Assembly: GCF_001541315.1 (NCBI RefSeq)
Contig: NZ_LMVK01000052.1
Location: forward strand, 1-64,000
From: Agrobacterium tumefaciens str. B6
Lineage (GTDB): Bacteria; Pseudomonadota; Alphaproteobacteria; Rhizobiales; Rhizobiaceae
DNA length: 64,000 nucleotides
Direction of reading: 5' to 3'
Shown: in pieces, positions 18,543 through 28,161 of the stretch
Position numbering within the stretch: position 1 is the stretch's first letter
How the letters are laid out: every line of letters starts with the position of its first letter
Notes under the pieces: generated by a model
What the model saw: only the letters and a program-made list of their open reading frames with translations
The model's database searches: none
What the model was told of the DNA's origin: nothing
Made by a program: the position numbers and the translations under genes

Positions 18543-19922
18543 ATGGAAAATCCGGTTGCACTGAATAGTCTTTCCGAAAACACGGTCTTCCGTAAGGGCG
18601 ATGTTTTCGTATTGTTCGGCGAACTATTCGGCCGCGGATACGCCACCGGCTTGCTTGACGAAGCCAGACGGGCTGGAATGGAGATTGTGGGGATCACCGT
18701 CGGGCGGCGCGACGAGAACAACGCGCTCCGGCCGCTTGACGCCGAGGAACTGTCTTCGGCGGAGGCCCAGCTGGGCGGCAGGATTATCAACATACCTCTT
18801 ATGGCGGGTTTCGATCTCGATGCGCCCGCAGACGGTCCAACTCCCACCGATCTCCTGGCAAAGATGACGCTGGAGAGCTGGGAACACGACAAGCTCGACT
18901 GGGACTATGTCGGGCAATGCCGCGACATCGCTACTGCGCGTTTTACGGAGTCGCTTTCAAGGGTCATGACCGTTCTAGACGGAATGATTAGCGCTGGCCG
19001 CAATGTTTTCTTCGCCCATACAATCGCTGGGGGCATTCCGAAGGCGAAGGTATTCCTGGTCGTCGCCAATCGAATCTACAAGGGAACTGGCGCCCGCCAC
19101 ATGTCTTCGCAGGCCCTGCTCGACAGTGACATGGGAAAGCTCATTCTACAGAATTTTGACGATGTCTCCGCAAACACCTTTCGCCATCTCATTGATTTCA
19201 GCACGGCGATCCGCGAGCGCGTCGAAGCTTCGGGCGGACAAGTGCGATATACGGCCTATGGTTATCATGGATCGGCGGTCCTGATCGATGGGAGCTATCG
19301 TTGGCAGACCTATACCAACTACACCCAGGGATATGCGAAGATGCGGCTCGAAGGCATTGCAGAGGAAGCCTGGGCGACAGGGATCAAGGCAACTGTCTAT
19401 AACTGTCCCGAAATCCGGACCAACTCGTCCGATGTGTTCACGGGTATCGAGCTGCCCCTCATACCGCTGCTGCTTGCGTTGAAGAAAGAAAACGGTGGCC
19501 AATGGGCAGACGAACAGTGGCAGGCCTGCCAGCAGCTTCTGGCCGATGGCTTAACGATGAAGGATGTTTTCCGGAAGATCGCCGCCATGCAGGCCAGCGA
19601 GGTCATGCGCCCGTTCTATGTCTTTTCGGCTTGGCCCATGGCAAACAGTCAGGCACAGGCCGATCTGACCATTGGCACGTCAAACGAGATCACCCAGATG
19701 CATCGGGATGGCAAGGTGATGATCAGCGACCTCCTGAGCGGTCTCGTTGTGAAGGCAACCGGGCAGCTAATTTTTGGCGAATCTTCCGAACCCTCTGGTC
19801 CCGTCCTGTGGCTCAACCACGATATCGTGGCTCGGCGACTTAACACTTCCCACCCGCATTCGAAGTCTTCTGCGCCGCTTATCGCGCAGGGAATGGAACC
19901 CTCACACCTTGAGGTAGCGTGA
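18543..19922 (+). CDS. FabMG/enoyl-reductase-like protein
   Basis: A 459-residue soluble protein with no signal peptide. The N terminus has a Rossmann-like strand-loop-helix (DVFVLFGELFGRGYATGLLDEA), then a VGITVGRRD strand end where a nucleotide would bind. A Y-X8-K arrangement (Y257 to K266, in YTNYTQGYAK) matches the catalytic spacing of FabV-type enoyl-ACP reductases. From memory it resembles proteins annotated as FabMG-family enoyl-ACP reductases, but it is not close to FabI or FabV overall. A MATE exporter gene follows at 20335. The role is uncertain. Confidence 0.5.
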   Translation: MENPVALNSLSENTVFRKGDVFVLFGELFGRGYATGLLDEARRAGMEIVGITVGRRDENNALRPLDAEELSSAEAQLGGRIINIPLMAGFDLDAPADGPTPTDLLAKMTLESWEHDKLDWDYVGQCRDIATARFTESLSRVMTVLDGMISAGRNVFFAHTIAGGIPKAKVFLVVANRIYKGTGARHMSSQALLDSDMGKLILQNFDDVSANTFRHLIDFSTAIRERVEASGGQVRYTAYGYHGSAVLIDGSYRWQTYTNYTQGYAKMRLEGIAEEAWATGIKATVYNCPEIRTNSSDVFTGIELPLIPLLLALKKENGGQWADEQWQACQQLLADGLTMKDVFRKIAAMQASEVMRPFYVFSAWPMANSQAQADLTIGTSNEITQMHRDGKVMISDLLSGLVVKATGQLIFGESSEPSGPVLWLNHDIVARRLNTSHPHSKSSAPLIAQGMEPSHLEVA

Positions 19923-20334
19923 CGGCTTCCCAACTTAGCTTGGAAGCTGGGTGCTTTGGCCATGGAGCGACAAATCTTGTGACAAGAACGCTCCTTCTTT
20001 CCAGCCGTTCTGACGAACACCGAGATGCCCCCGAAGCTGCCGTCGGACTTATGCTACCTGCTGCCCAGCTCGAAGTGGAGCCTGAACTGACGGTTCTGGG
20101 TAAATGTCGTCCCTCAGCCAACAGGATGAGGGCGACTGGGTTTTGCTTGACCGCGTAGCGATGCAGTCATATAAATCTCCCGGCTTCAGGAGGCCTGCCG
20201 CTTGTATGACGCCCTGTCATTGGTGAACTCCTGCTCGTTCAAGCTGATCGCAATATCCCCTTTTGGGTAGTTGGTGCGGTGGCAATGCAAGCGCCCACTC
20301 AGAAAATCCGACTTGCCCATTTTGGAATGTTGAG
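19923..20334. other. intergenic region before the MATE gene
   Basis: A 412-bp gap with short inverted sequences (CTTCC..GGAAG near 19926-19946) but no T-tract terminator and no credible gene. A T-loop-like string on the minus strand was checked and does not give a tRNA. Confidence 0.4.
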
Positions 20335-21681
20335 ATGAGTGAGCAAAACCGTTCGGTCTCCGTGCCGACCAATTCGTTCCTGCGTGGATCGATTTCTTCC
20401 GTTTTTATTCGAACCAGCCTGCCGATCATCCTTGTGACCATGGTCAATGGGATGCTGATCGTCGCCGATGCTATGCTACTGGGTGCCTTTGTCGGGCCCG
20501 AAGCGCTTGGTGCGGTAACGCTGGTCTTTCCTTTCTCCATGCTACTGGTAGCGGCGTCAGCTATTGTCGGTTCCGGCATGGCCAGCGTGCTCGGGCGCCG
20601 TCTTGGCGCGCATGACATGTCAGAGGCTTGTGAGGTCCTCGCTTCAGCACAGGGTCTGGCTGTCGTGCTTGGTGTGGTCACGATCGCCCTGTTTTTCCTC
20701 GGTGGCGGCGCGATCGTTATCTGGATGGCAGGTGGCAACCAGCACCTCGCCGATACGGGGTGGCGCTTTCTGGCGGTCTCCTTTGTCGCAGCGCCGGTCA
20801 TGTTTCTGCTGACCGTTCATTCGGACGCGCTCCGCACCGAGGGGCGCGTGGCGTTCATGGCCATGGCCGGTGTAATTCTGACGCTTGCGAATATTGCTCT
20901 CAATGCATTGCTGATAGGCTATTTCCAGTTCGGAGCCGCTGGTTCTGCTGGCGGAACTGCGCTGGCACAGCTAATTGCGCTTTTGCTCATCATTGGCTAT
21001 CGCATGGCGGGCAAGGGCATTTTGCCAGTTGTCGGTTTTCGGATTGGTCGAAGTTGGGGTGAGATGCTGGCCCTGGGAATACCGAGAAGCATGAACTTCA
21101 TCGGTCTCTCCCTGAGTTCTGCGGCGGTTCTATTCTCATTGCATCGCCTGAATCTTGGCAATCAGGAAACCATGGTGACCGCATATGGCGTCGTCATGCG
21201 TATCATGACTTTCGCGTTTCTGCCCCTTATGGGCATGAGCCTCGCCCTACAGGCGATTGTCGGCAACACCATTGGGGCAGGACAAGCCGATCGGGCGTCG
21301 GATACATTGCGTTTGGCCATTTGTGTCAGTGCGGTTTATGGCCTCCTTACTCAGTTGACCCTGAGCCTGGCGCGCGATGGCCTTGGATGGCTCTTCGTGA
21401 GTGATGCCACGGTGGCGCTGGAAGTGGCCAGGATTGTTCCAGTCTATGTTGCCGCCTACTTCGCCTTCGGTCCTGTCCTGATGGCCGCGAGCTATGTATA
21501 AGCCGTTGGGAAGGTGCGTCAGACCGCGATCCTCTCGCTGGGCCGAACCTATCTGTTCGCCATTCCACTGACCCTGACACTTCCCTTGATCTGGGGGAAA
21601 ACAGGCATCTGGGCGGCAGCGCCGATGGCAGACGTTATGATGCTCGTTCTGGCAGGGCTTATCTGGCGGCGAGACCGCTAG
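20335..21681 (+). pseudogene. MATE-family efflux transporter split by one in-frame stop
   Basis: The frame encodes a MatE-domain exporter with repeated hydrophobic helices, from ILVTMVNGMLIVADAMLLG near the N terminus to FLPLMGMSLALQAIVGNTIGAG in the second repeat. TAA at 21499-21501 stops it after 388 residues. The same frame then continues for 59 sensible residues (AVGKVRQTAILSLGRTYLFA onward) to TAG at 21679-21681, restoring normal MATE length (about 448). A CAA to TAA change explains it. The short product lacks the last two helices. The start at 20335 follows GGAATGTTGAG, a weak ribosome site. Confidence 0.85.
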
Positions 21682-21719
21682 AAATCAGGTGAGACGCGTG
21701 ACAACGCACGCTTTCTCGT

Positions 21720-22961
21720 TCACTTAAGCGCCGGGTGCGCACTATGGCGCAAAATCACCGTTTCGACGTTTTTTGCCTTCATCTGTTCCTCGACCACGAG
21801 AATAGCGGCGCCCATGACGCCTGCGTCCGGATCCGGGGGCGAGATCACCAGCTCCAGTTCTCTGGTTGCCAGTGGAAGCGAGCGTTTGTAGACCAGCTCG
21901 CGTATGCCGGCCAGAAGGTGGTCGTTGACGATCGCAAGTGTGCCGCCGATGACGATCATCTGCGGGTTGAGGATGCTCACGAGGCTCGTCATGACCTCGC
22001 CGAGAATGCGACCGGATTCCCTGACGAGGTGGATGGCAAGCGGTTGGCCAAGCTCCACCAGTCGGGTCACGTCACGGGCGGTGTGCGCCTCGATGCCCTC
22101 TCTCCGCAATTCGCGTGCGATTGCCCATCCGGCCGCGCGTGCCTCGACGCAGCCGATCTTGCCGCAGCGGCAGAGTGGTGCGGGTTCGCGCGCGAACTGG
22201 ATATGGCCGATATCGCCTGCGGCACCTTGCGCGCCACGATAAAGGCGGCCTTCCGTAATGATGCCGCTGCCGATGCCCGTCCCGACCTTGACAAAAACCA
22301 TCTCGCTGATGTTTGTCCGTCGCTGCCGATGGTCGCTCAACGCCAGAAGGTTCACGTCGTTTTCGGCGTAGACTGGAACGCCGAATCTTTCTTCAAGATG
22401 TTGCCTGATTTCGAAATTGTCCCATCCGACCATCACGGAAGGACCGACGACCCGGCCGTTGGCGTAGTCTACAGGAGCGGGCAGGCCTATGCCGATGCCC
22501 AGCACGTCGCCGGTTGTTTTGCCAATCCTCGATAAAAGTGCCTCGAACTGCTCTTCGATCCAGTTCAGAACCACAGCAGGGCCGCGCAGAATATCGAACG
22601 TTTCCGCGATTTCCGTGAGGATGCGCGGCTGCAGGTCGGTGACGGCGACGCGGATATGCTGCTCGCCGATGTCGACGGAGAGGACGACAGCAAAATCGCG
22701 GTTGAGATCAAGGGCCCGCGTCGGGCGTCCGCCACTCGGAAGCGTTTCCTCCGTCTCGCGGATCAACCCCGCATCGATCAGGCCTGCGAGTTTCTGGTGT
22801 ACGGTCGCCCGCGAGAGACCGGAAAGTTCGGTCAGCGCACTCCGCGAACGGGCGCGACCCGAACCGACGAGCGACAGCAGCGCGGCGCTTGCCTTGATCG
22901 CGTTGAGATCGCCCTGCCATTCGCGAGGGGTAGATCCTTGTCCGGAGGTTGTGCTTGCCAT
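21720..22961 (-). CDS. ROK-family transcriptional regulator
   Basis: A 413-residue protein. An N-terminal winged helix (SALTELSGLSRATVHQKLAGLIDAG, cut here in reading only) precedes a ROK kinase-like domain with the DIGEQHIRVAVTD phosphate loop, the FVKVGTGIGSGII block and the zinc-binding CRCGKIGCVE cluster. It is divergent from the CUT2 importer operon, as FrcR-type regulators are, and probably represses it until a sugar binds. I start at ATG 22961, which has GAGG upstream; GTG/ATG codons up to 23003 are alternatives. Confidence 0.88.
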   Translation of the reverse strand: MASTTSGQGSTPREWQGDLNAIKASAALLSLVGSGRARSRSALTELSGLSRATVHQKLAGLIDAGLIRETEETLPSGGRPTRALDLNRDFAVVLSVDIGEQHIRVAVTDLQPRILTEIAETFDILRGPAVVLNWIEEQFEALLSRIGKTTGDVLGIGIGLPAPVDYANGRVVGPSVMVGWDNFEIRQHLEERFGVPVYAENDVNLLALSDHRQRRTNISEMVFVKVGTGIGSGIITEGRLYRGAQGAAGDIGHIQFAREPAPLCRCGKIGCVEARAAGWAIARELRREGIEAHTARDVTRLVELGQPLAIHLVRESGRILGEVMTSLVSILNPQMIVIGGTLAIVNDHLLAGIRELVYKRSLPLATRELELVISPPDPDAGVMGAAILVVEEQMKAKNVETVILRHSAHPALK

Positions 22962-23222
22962 TGCCGGTTCCCGTTCCTCACAGCGTCTTTGAGTGTCTGG
23001 CATGCGGCCGCGTGCCTGACGAGACTGCTTACCAACATTTGGTAGAAAATCCCCTTATAATCCGAAATTTCCGATATTGCTCCCGATATATGTATAAAAA
23101 AATACAAAATGGTAACTAGATAATGTTGACAGTATGCATAATTGTGGTCAGTAATAATCGCGCCAAGACTGATTGCGTCCTCCGGATGGGAGGGAGCGCT
23201 TGGTAATCTGGGAGGATTTCAA

Positions 23223-24290
23223 ATGAAGTTTTTTGAAAAACCCGCTTCTGCGGGCAGTTTTGCCATGTCCGGACGCCTGGGCGCCGCAGCGCTCGCCTTG
23301 GGGGTAAGCCTTGCCTTCATTCCCTTGAACGCACAGGCTGAAGACATCCTTATCGGCGTTATCACAAAAACCGAAGCCAATCCGTTTTTTGCCAAGATCC
23401 GCGAAGGCGCAACCTTGAAGGCCAAGGAACTGGGTGGTGTGAAGATCCAGAGTTTCGCCGGCAAGTTCGACGGCGATAATGAAAGCCAGGTAGCTGCCGT
23501 CGAAAACCTGATCTCTGCCGGTGCAAAAGGCATTCTGATGGTGGCGAGCGACACCAAGGCGGTGGTGCCGGTGGTGGAGCAGGCCCGTAAGGCGGGTATC
23601 CTCGTCATCGCGCTCGATACGCCGTTGGAACCCGCCGATGCCGCCGATGCGACCTTTGCGACCGACAATTTCAAAGCGGGTGAACTGATCGGCTCCTGGG
23701 CCGCCAAAACGGTCGGCGATGCTTCCAAGGCCAAGGTCGCCTTTATCGATGCGCTTGAAAACCAGCCGACGGTGGATGTCGCCCGCGATCAGGGCTTCAT
23801 GAAGGGTTTCGGCATCGATCCCAAGGACGTGACGCGTTATCTGGATGAAGACGACAAGCGCATCGTCGGCCACCAGTGGGGGCAGGGATCTGAAGAGGGC
23901 GGCCGCACCGGCATGGAAACGCTTCTCCAGAAAGACAGCGATCTGAATGTGGTCTACACCATCAACGAGCCGACCGCGGCCGGCGCTTATGAAGCGTTGA
24001 AGGCGACCGGCAAGCAGGACTCCGTCATAATCACCTCGGTGGATGGTGGTTGCCCTGGCGTAAAAAACGTGAAGGCGGGCGTGATCGGCGCAACGTCGAT
24101 GCAATATCCGCTCAAGATGGCGTCGCTTGGAGTCGATGCGATCGTCGAATATGTGAAGTCCGGCAAGAAGCCTGAGGCCAGCCCCGGCCTGCCGTTCTTC
24201 AACACCGGCGTCACGCTCGTCACTGACAAGCCGGTTGCCGGCGTTGACTCGATCACTTCCGATGAAGCGCTGAAGGCCTGCTGGGGCTGA
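23223..24290 (+). CDS. CUT2 sugar ABC importer, periplasmic binding protein (FrcB-like)
   Basis: A 355-residue secreted binding protein. A signal peptide is cleaved near NAQAED. The mature start ILIGVITKTEANPFFAKIREG and the repeated KAVVPVVEQARKAGILVIALDTP block are close to fructose-binding FrcB proteins of rhizobia. The C terminus (EALKACWG) also matches that group. GGGAGGA precedes the ATG at 23223; the longer upstream frame has no ribosome site. It is the first gene of the importer operon. The sugar could be fructose, ribose, mannose or a polyol. Confidence 0.9.
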   Translation: MKFFEKPASAGSFAMSGRLGAAALALGVSLAFIPLNAQAEDILIGVITKTEANPFFAKIREGATLKAKELGGVKIQSFAGKFDGDNESQVAAVENLISAGAKGILMVASDTKAVVPVVEQARKAGILVIALDTPLEPADAADATFATDNFKAGELIGSWAAKTVGDASKAKVAFIDALENQPTVDVARDQGFMKGFGIDPKDVTRYLDEDDKRIVGHQWGQGSEEGGRTGMETLLQKDSDLNVVYTINEPTAAGAYEALKATGKQDSVIITSVDGGCPGVKNVKAGVIGATSMQYPLKMASLGVDAIVEYVKSGKKPEASPGLPFFNTGVTLVTDKPVAGVDSITSDEALKACWG

Positions 24291-24300
24291 CTAGCCTTTG

Positions 24301-24330
24301 ACGCCCCGTCCTCTCTAAGCCGCGGGGCGT
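24301..24330 (+). other. intercistronic hairpin after the binding-protein gene
   Basis: ACGCCCCG and CGGGGCGT form an 8-bp GC-rich stem with a 14-nt loop, 10 bp beyond the binding-protein stop. No T-run follows. In sugar importer operons such hairpins stabilise the 5' message or attenuate transcription, so that binding protein exceeds permease. Confidence 0.55.
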
Positions 24331-24521
24331 CACTCCTGGCCAGGTCAGTTTCCGAATAAACACCGTCTGGCCACGCTTTTAAAAATTTGCCGTAACAGAA
24401 TGCCGCACTTCCCTGCGGATGTGAAAAAGGCGCTCCAACGTGTTTAATCCGTGCATCGCATTTTCCGGCAGCCGGTCCTGTGTCCGGGTTGAAGCCGTAG
24501 ACCTGCGAAGGGTGTATCTCG

Positions 24522-25607
24522 ATGACTGAACCCAGCAAACATGCTTCGACTGGTCCGGCAGGCTTTGAGGCCGGTTCGATAGGAAAAGAAACATCTCATG
24601 CCGTGTTCGAGGATCAGGACACGAGCCCGCTTCGGAGGCTGCAACGTTTCCTGCACGGCAATCCAACGGTGGTGCCGTTCATTGTTCTTGCAGCCAGCGT
24701 TGGGGTGTTTTCCATCATCGTTGGCTCACGGTTCTTTCAGCCTTTCAATCTTTCGCTCATTCTTCAACAGGTCACCATCATCGGCATTATCGGCATCGCC
24801 CAGACGCTGGTGATCCTGACGGCAGGCATCGACCTGTCGGTCGGCGCCATCATGGTATTGACCTCGACGCTCATGGGCCGCCTTGCCATTACAGCCGGGT
24901 TGCCACCAGAACTCGCCTTCCTTATCGGGCTCGGCGGCGGGCTGGGTTGCGGCCTCATCAACGGGTTTCTCATAACATATGTGCGTCTTCCGCCTTTCAT
25001 CGTCACCCTCGGGAGCTGGAGCGTCTTCGGGGCGCTGAACCTCTGGTATTCCGGCAGCCAGACCATCCGTAGCCAGGAGGTGGCGGAGGTTGCACCGATC
25101 CTGCAATGGATGGGGGCTGCAATCCAGTTCGGCGGCGCTCGCATTACGCTCGGAACCGTGCTGATGCTCGCTCTTGCCGCTCTCGCCTGGTACGTGCTGA
25201 ACCGCACCGCCTTCGGCCGCCATGTCTATGCGACCGGGGATGACCCGGATGCGGCGACGCTTGCGGGCATCGATACGCGCCGCGTGTTGCTGGCGGTATA
25301 TGCCTGCGCGGGTCTCATCTCCGCCATCGGCGCCTGGGCGTTGATCGGCCGGGTCGGCGCAATCAGCCCGACCTCCGGATCGACTGCCAATCTGGATTCG
25401 ATCACCGCGACGGTGATCGGCGGAACTTCGCTGTTCGGCGGACGCGGCACCATCATTGGCACCCTGATCGGCGCGCTGATCGTGGGGGTCTTTAGAAACG
25501 GTCTCGCACTCGCGGGCCTCGATGCGCTGTGGCAGGAATTCGCTGTCGGCATTCTGATCGTGGCGGCCGTCGGCGTCGACCAGTGGCTCCGGAGAGTTTC
25601 GGCATGA
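24522..25607 (+). CDS. CUT2 sugar ABC importer, permease
   Basis: A 361-residue inner-membrane permease of the RbsC/FrcC type. A hydrophilic N-terminal tail of about 50 residues is followed by roughly ten hydrophobic segments. The family signatures ILTAGIDLSVGAIMVL and GTSLFGGRGTIIGTLIGA (the latter near the EAA-like loop) are present. Its stop overlaps the ATG of the ATPase gene (ATGA). It works with the binding protein at 23223 and the ATPase at 25604. Confidence 0.92.
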   Translation: MTEPSKHASTGPAGFEAGSIGKETSHAVFEDQDTSPLRRLQRFLHGNPTVVPFIVLAASVGVFSIIVGSRFFQPFNLSLILQQVTIIGIIGIAQTLVILTAGIDLSVGAIMVLTSTLMGRLAITAGLPPELAFLIGLGGGLGCGLINGFLITYVRLPPFIVTLGSWSVFGALNLWYSGSQTIRSQEVAEVAPILQWMGAAIQFGGARITLGTVLMLALAALAWYVLNRTAFGRHVYATGDDPDAATLAGIDTRRVLLAVYACAGLISAIGAWALIGRVGAISPTSGSTANLDSITATVIGGTSLFGGRGTIIGTLIGALIVGVFRNGLALAGLDALWQEFAVGILIVAAVGVDQWLRRVSA

Positions 25608-26419
25608 CAGGCGAACTTGCGCTCGAAGGTCGCGGGCTGACCAAACGGTACGGCAATGTCGTTGCCCTCAACGGGGCGGACTTCGAATTGAGTCGCGGCG
25701 AAATTCTTGCCGTGATCGGAGACAATGGCGCCGGAAAATCCACGCTCATCAAGGCGCTTGCCGGCGCGATTATCCCCGACAGCGGCGAAGTCCGGCTGGA
25801 GGGCAAACGTGTCGATTTCAGAACGCCGATGGATGCGCGCTCCGCCGGTATCGAAACGGTGTTTCAGAACCTTGCCCTTTCGCCGGCACTTTCCATCGCG
25901 GACAATCTTTTCCTCGGGCGCGAAATGCGTGTGTCCGGCATCGGCGGATCGGTCTTTCGTCTGCTGGACCGCCCCCGCATGGCGACCGAAGCGCGGCGAC
26001 ACCTGTCGAACCTCGGTTTGATGACAGTGCAGGACATTCACCAGAGCGTCGAAACGCTGTCCGGCGGGCAGCGGCAGGGCATTGCCGTTGCCCGTGCCTG
26101 CGCGTTCGGTGGGCGCGTCGTCATTCTCGACGAGCCGACCGCAGCTCTTGGTGTCAAGGAATCCCGCAAGGTTCTCGACATGATCCTCGGCATTCGCGAC
26201 AAGGGCCTGTCGATCGTGCTTATCAGCCACAACATGCCGCATGTGTTTGAAATCGCCGACCGTATCCACATCCACAGGCTCGGTAGGCGGGCGGCCGTCA
26301 TCAATCCGCGAGACATCACCATGTCGGATGCCGTGGCGATCATGACCGGCGCCATGGCTGCTGCCGATCTCGATCCGCCGGGCCGGCGCGCCCATGCCGC
26401 TGCCAGCCCGACAACGTGA
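25604..26419 (+). CDS. CUT2 sugar ABC importer, single-domain ATPase (FrcA-like)
   Basis: A 271-residue ABC ATPase. Walker A is GDNGAGKST, the signature is LSGGQRQG, Walker B is VVILDEPTAALG, and the switch His lies in LISHNM. It has one nucleotide domain, not the fused pair found in RbsA or MglA; this is the FrcA arrangement. The ATG at 25604 overlaps the permease stop. The longer frame upstream is an out-of-frame extension into the permease gene. A near-perfect 15-bp tandem repeat straddles its stop codon (26416-26445). Confidence 0.92.
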   Translation: MTGELALEGRGLTKRYGNVVALNGADFELSRGEILAVIGDNGAGKSTLIKALAGAIIPDSGEVRLEGKRVDFRTPMDARSAGIETVFQNLALSPALSIADNLFLGREMRVSGIGGSVFRLLDRPRMATEARRHLSNLGLMTVQDIHQSVETLSGGQRQGIAVARACAFGGRVVILDEPTAALGVKESRKVLDMILGIRDKGLSIVLISHNMPHVFEIADRIHIHRLGRRAAVINPRDITMSDAVAIMTGAMAAADLDPPGRRAHAAASPTT

Positions 26420-26531
26420 AGAATGGCAGCGTGAAGAACGGCAGTGTTTCAGTTCTACCCAATTGCGAGATCCCATGCCCCTGAATGATGCCCACACCAT
26501 ATTTGCAGCAGTCGCCGGGGGGCGTGAGATC

Positions 26532-28136
26532 ATGGCCGATACCTATATGATCGGCATGGATTTCGGCTCGGAATCGGCGCGCGGCATTCTCGTCAATGCC
26601 CGCACCGGCGCGCAGGAAGGCCACCATGTCCATCCGTATCGCAACGGCATTCTGACGCATTCGCTGCGCGGTCGAAGCCTGCCCGCCAATTTCGTGCTCC
26701 AGGTCGCAGACGATTACACGGAAGCCGCCGAGATCATTCTGTCGGCGCTCGGTAACGGTCGCAATGTTGCGGGAATAGGTATCGATTTCACCGCGTCTTC
26801 CCCCATGCCCGCACGCGCCGACGGTACGGCGCTTTCAGCGCTTTATCCGGATGAACCGCATGCCTATGTGAAGCTCTGGAAACATTCGGCGCAGGCTGAT
26901 GCCGATGCGATCAATGCTTTGGGCGGTGATTACCTTGGAAACTTCGGCGGGAAGCTTTCCGGCGAATGGATGCTTGCCAAGGCGGCGCAAATGCGCGCTG
27001 AAGCACCCGCATTGTGGGCCGAAACCGGGCGCTTCATCGAGGCCGGGGACTGGCTGGTCTGGCAGCTTACCGGCAATGAGGCGCGAAGCCTCGATTTCGC
27101 CGCCTACAAGGCGCAATTTTCGCGGGAAACCGGCTATCCGGAAGACGTGGTGCCGGGACTTGCGGAGCGCCTTTCGAAACCGCTTCAGGTCGGTAGCCCG
27201 GCCGGTTCCCTGACGCCGGAATGGCGTCGCCGCACCGGAATTAAAGGCGACGCCATCGTTGCGGTTTCGGTTATCGACAGCCATGTCGTTCTGCCTGCGG
27301 TCGGCGCCGTCGGTCCCGGTGTTTTTGTCGGCGCGCTCGGAACCTCTGCCGGTTTTCTCATTCTGGACGGCGAGGGACGCGGTCTGCCGCCGGGGCTCGA
27401 CGGGGCGGCCTTCGGTGCTGCCCTGCCGGATTTGTGGTGTTACGAGGCGGGGCAGGCGGCGTTCGGCGATATGCTGGCCTGGTATGTGAAAACCTTTCCG
27501 CGCGATGAAGATCTTTCCCGCAACTTCGCCCTGCATAATGAGGCGGCGCAGGCGGTCAGTCCGGGCGAGGGCGGTGTTCTGGCGCTCGACTGGTTTGCGG
27601 GAAACCGCATTCCGCTGGCCGACTCCATGCTGTCGGGATTGCTGGTGGGCCTCAGCCTGAAATCGACCTCGGCCGGAATTTACCGGGCGCTGATCGAGGC
27701 GCTGTGTTTCGGCACGCGATCGATTCTGGACATGGCGATAGCGGGCGGCGTGCCGATCAGCCGTATCGTGATGACGAGCGGTCTGGCCCGCAGCAACCCG
27801 TTTCTGGTGCAGACGATGGCGGATGTGTTCGGACGTACGGTCGAGGTTCCTGATGTGGAGAACCCGACGGCGCTCGGCGCGGCAATCCATGCGGCGGTGG
27901 CGACCGGGCTTGTTGGCTCTTTTGCCGAGGGCGCGGAAAGGCTCGGTGCGCGCAGCCTACGCGAATTTGTGCCGAACCTGCGCCATTTCGAAAAATACGA
28001 GACGCTTTATGCCGAATATCGCCGGCTTGCGGCGGACGAGGTGCTCCGGCGAGCCATGCGCTCGCTTCACCTGTTTGCCGCACGTCAAAATGCACATTCG
28101 CAACCGGAGTCGACGAACACCGAGCCGGCACAGTGA
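26532..28136 (+). CDS. FGGY-family carbohydrate kinase, ribulokinase-like
   Basis: A 534-residue cytosolic sugar kinase. The N-terminal phosphate loop MDFGSESARGILVN, the YVKLWKHSAQADADAIN segment and the C-terminal MTSGLARSNPF and NPTALGAAIHAA blocks resemble L-ribulokinase (AraB). Likely substrates are therefore ribulose, another ketopentose or a pentitol. The ATG at 26532 follows a G-rich GTGAG ribosome site; the frame is open further upstream without a good signal. It lies 112 bp after the importer ATPase, probably in the same operon, and converges on the DeoR gene. Confidence 0.88.
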   Translation: MADTYMIGMDFGSESARGILVNARTGAQEGHHVHPYRNGILTHSLRGRSLPANFVLQVADDYTEAAEIILSALGNGRNVAGIGIDFTASSPMPARADGTALSALYPDEPHAYVKLWKHSAQADADAINALGGDYLGNFGGKLSGEWMLAKAAQMRAEAPALWAETGRFIEAGDWLVWQLTGNEARSLDFAAYKAQFSRETGYPEDVVPGLAERLSKPLQVGSPAGSLTPEWRRRTGIKGDAIVAVSVIDSHVVLPAVGAVGPGVFVGALGTSAGFLILDGEGRGLPPGLDGAAFGAALPDLWCYEAGQAAFGDMLAWYVKTFPRDEDLSRNFALHNEAAQAVSPGEGGVLALDWFAGNRIPLADSMLSGLLVGLSLKSTSAGIYRALIEALCFGTRSILDMAIAGGVPISRIVMTSGLARSNPFLVQTMADVFGRTVEVPDVENPTALGAAIHAAVATGLVGSFAEGAERLGARSLREFVPNLRHFEKYETLYAEYRRLAADEVLRRAMRSLHLFAARQNAHSQPESTNTEPAQ

Positions 28137-28161
28137 ATTTAGCGATGGCAATGGCGGTTCG

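Noticed and set aside
19880..19960. minus-strand T-loop-like sequence at the end of the FabMG-like gene
   Set aside because: The string pairs four bases only, and no cloverleaf forms. The bases are explained by the coding sequence of the gene's last residues.
25226..26533. 435-codon minus-strand open frame
   Set aside because: Antisense to the CUT2 permease and ATPase genes, both with intact motifs; composition-driven shadow.
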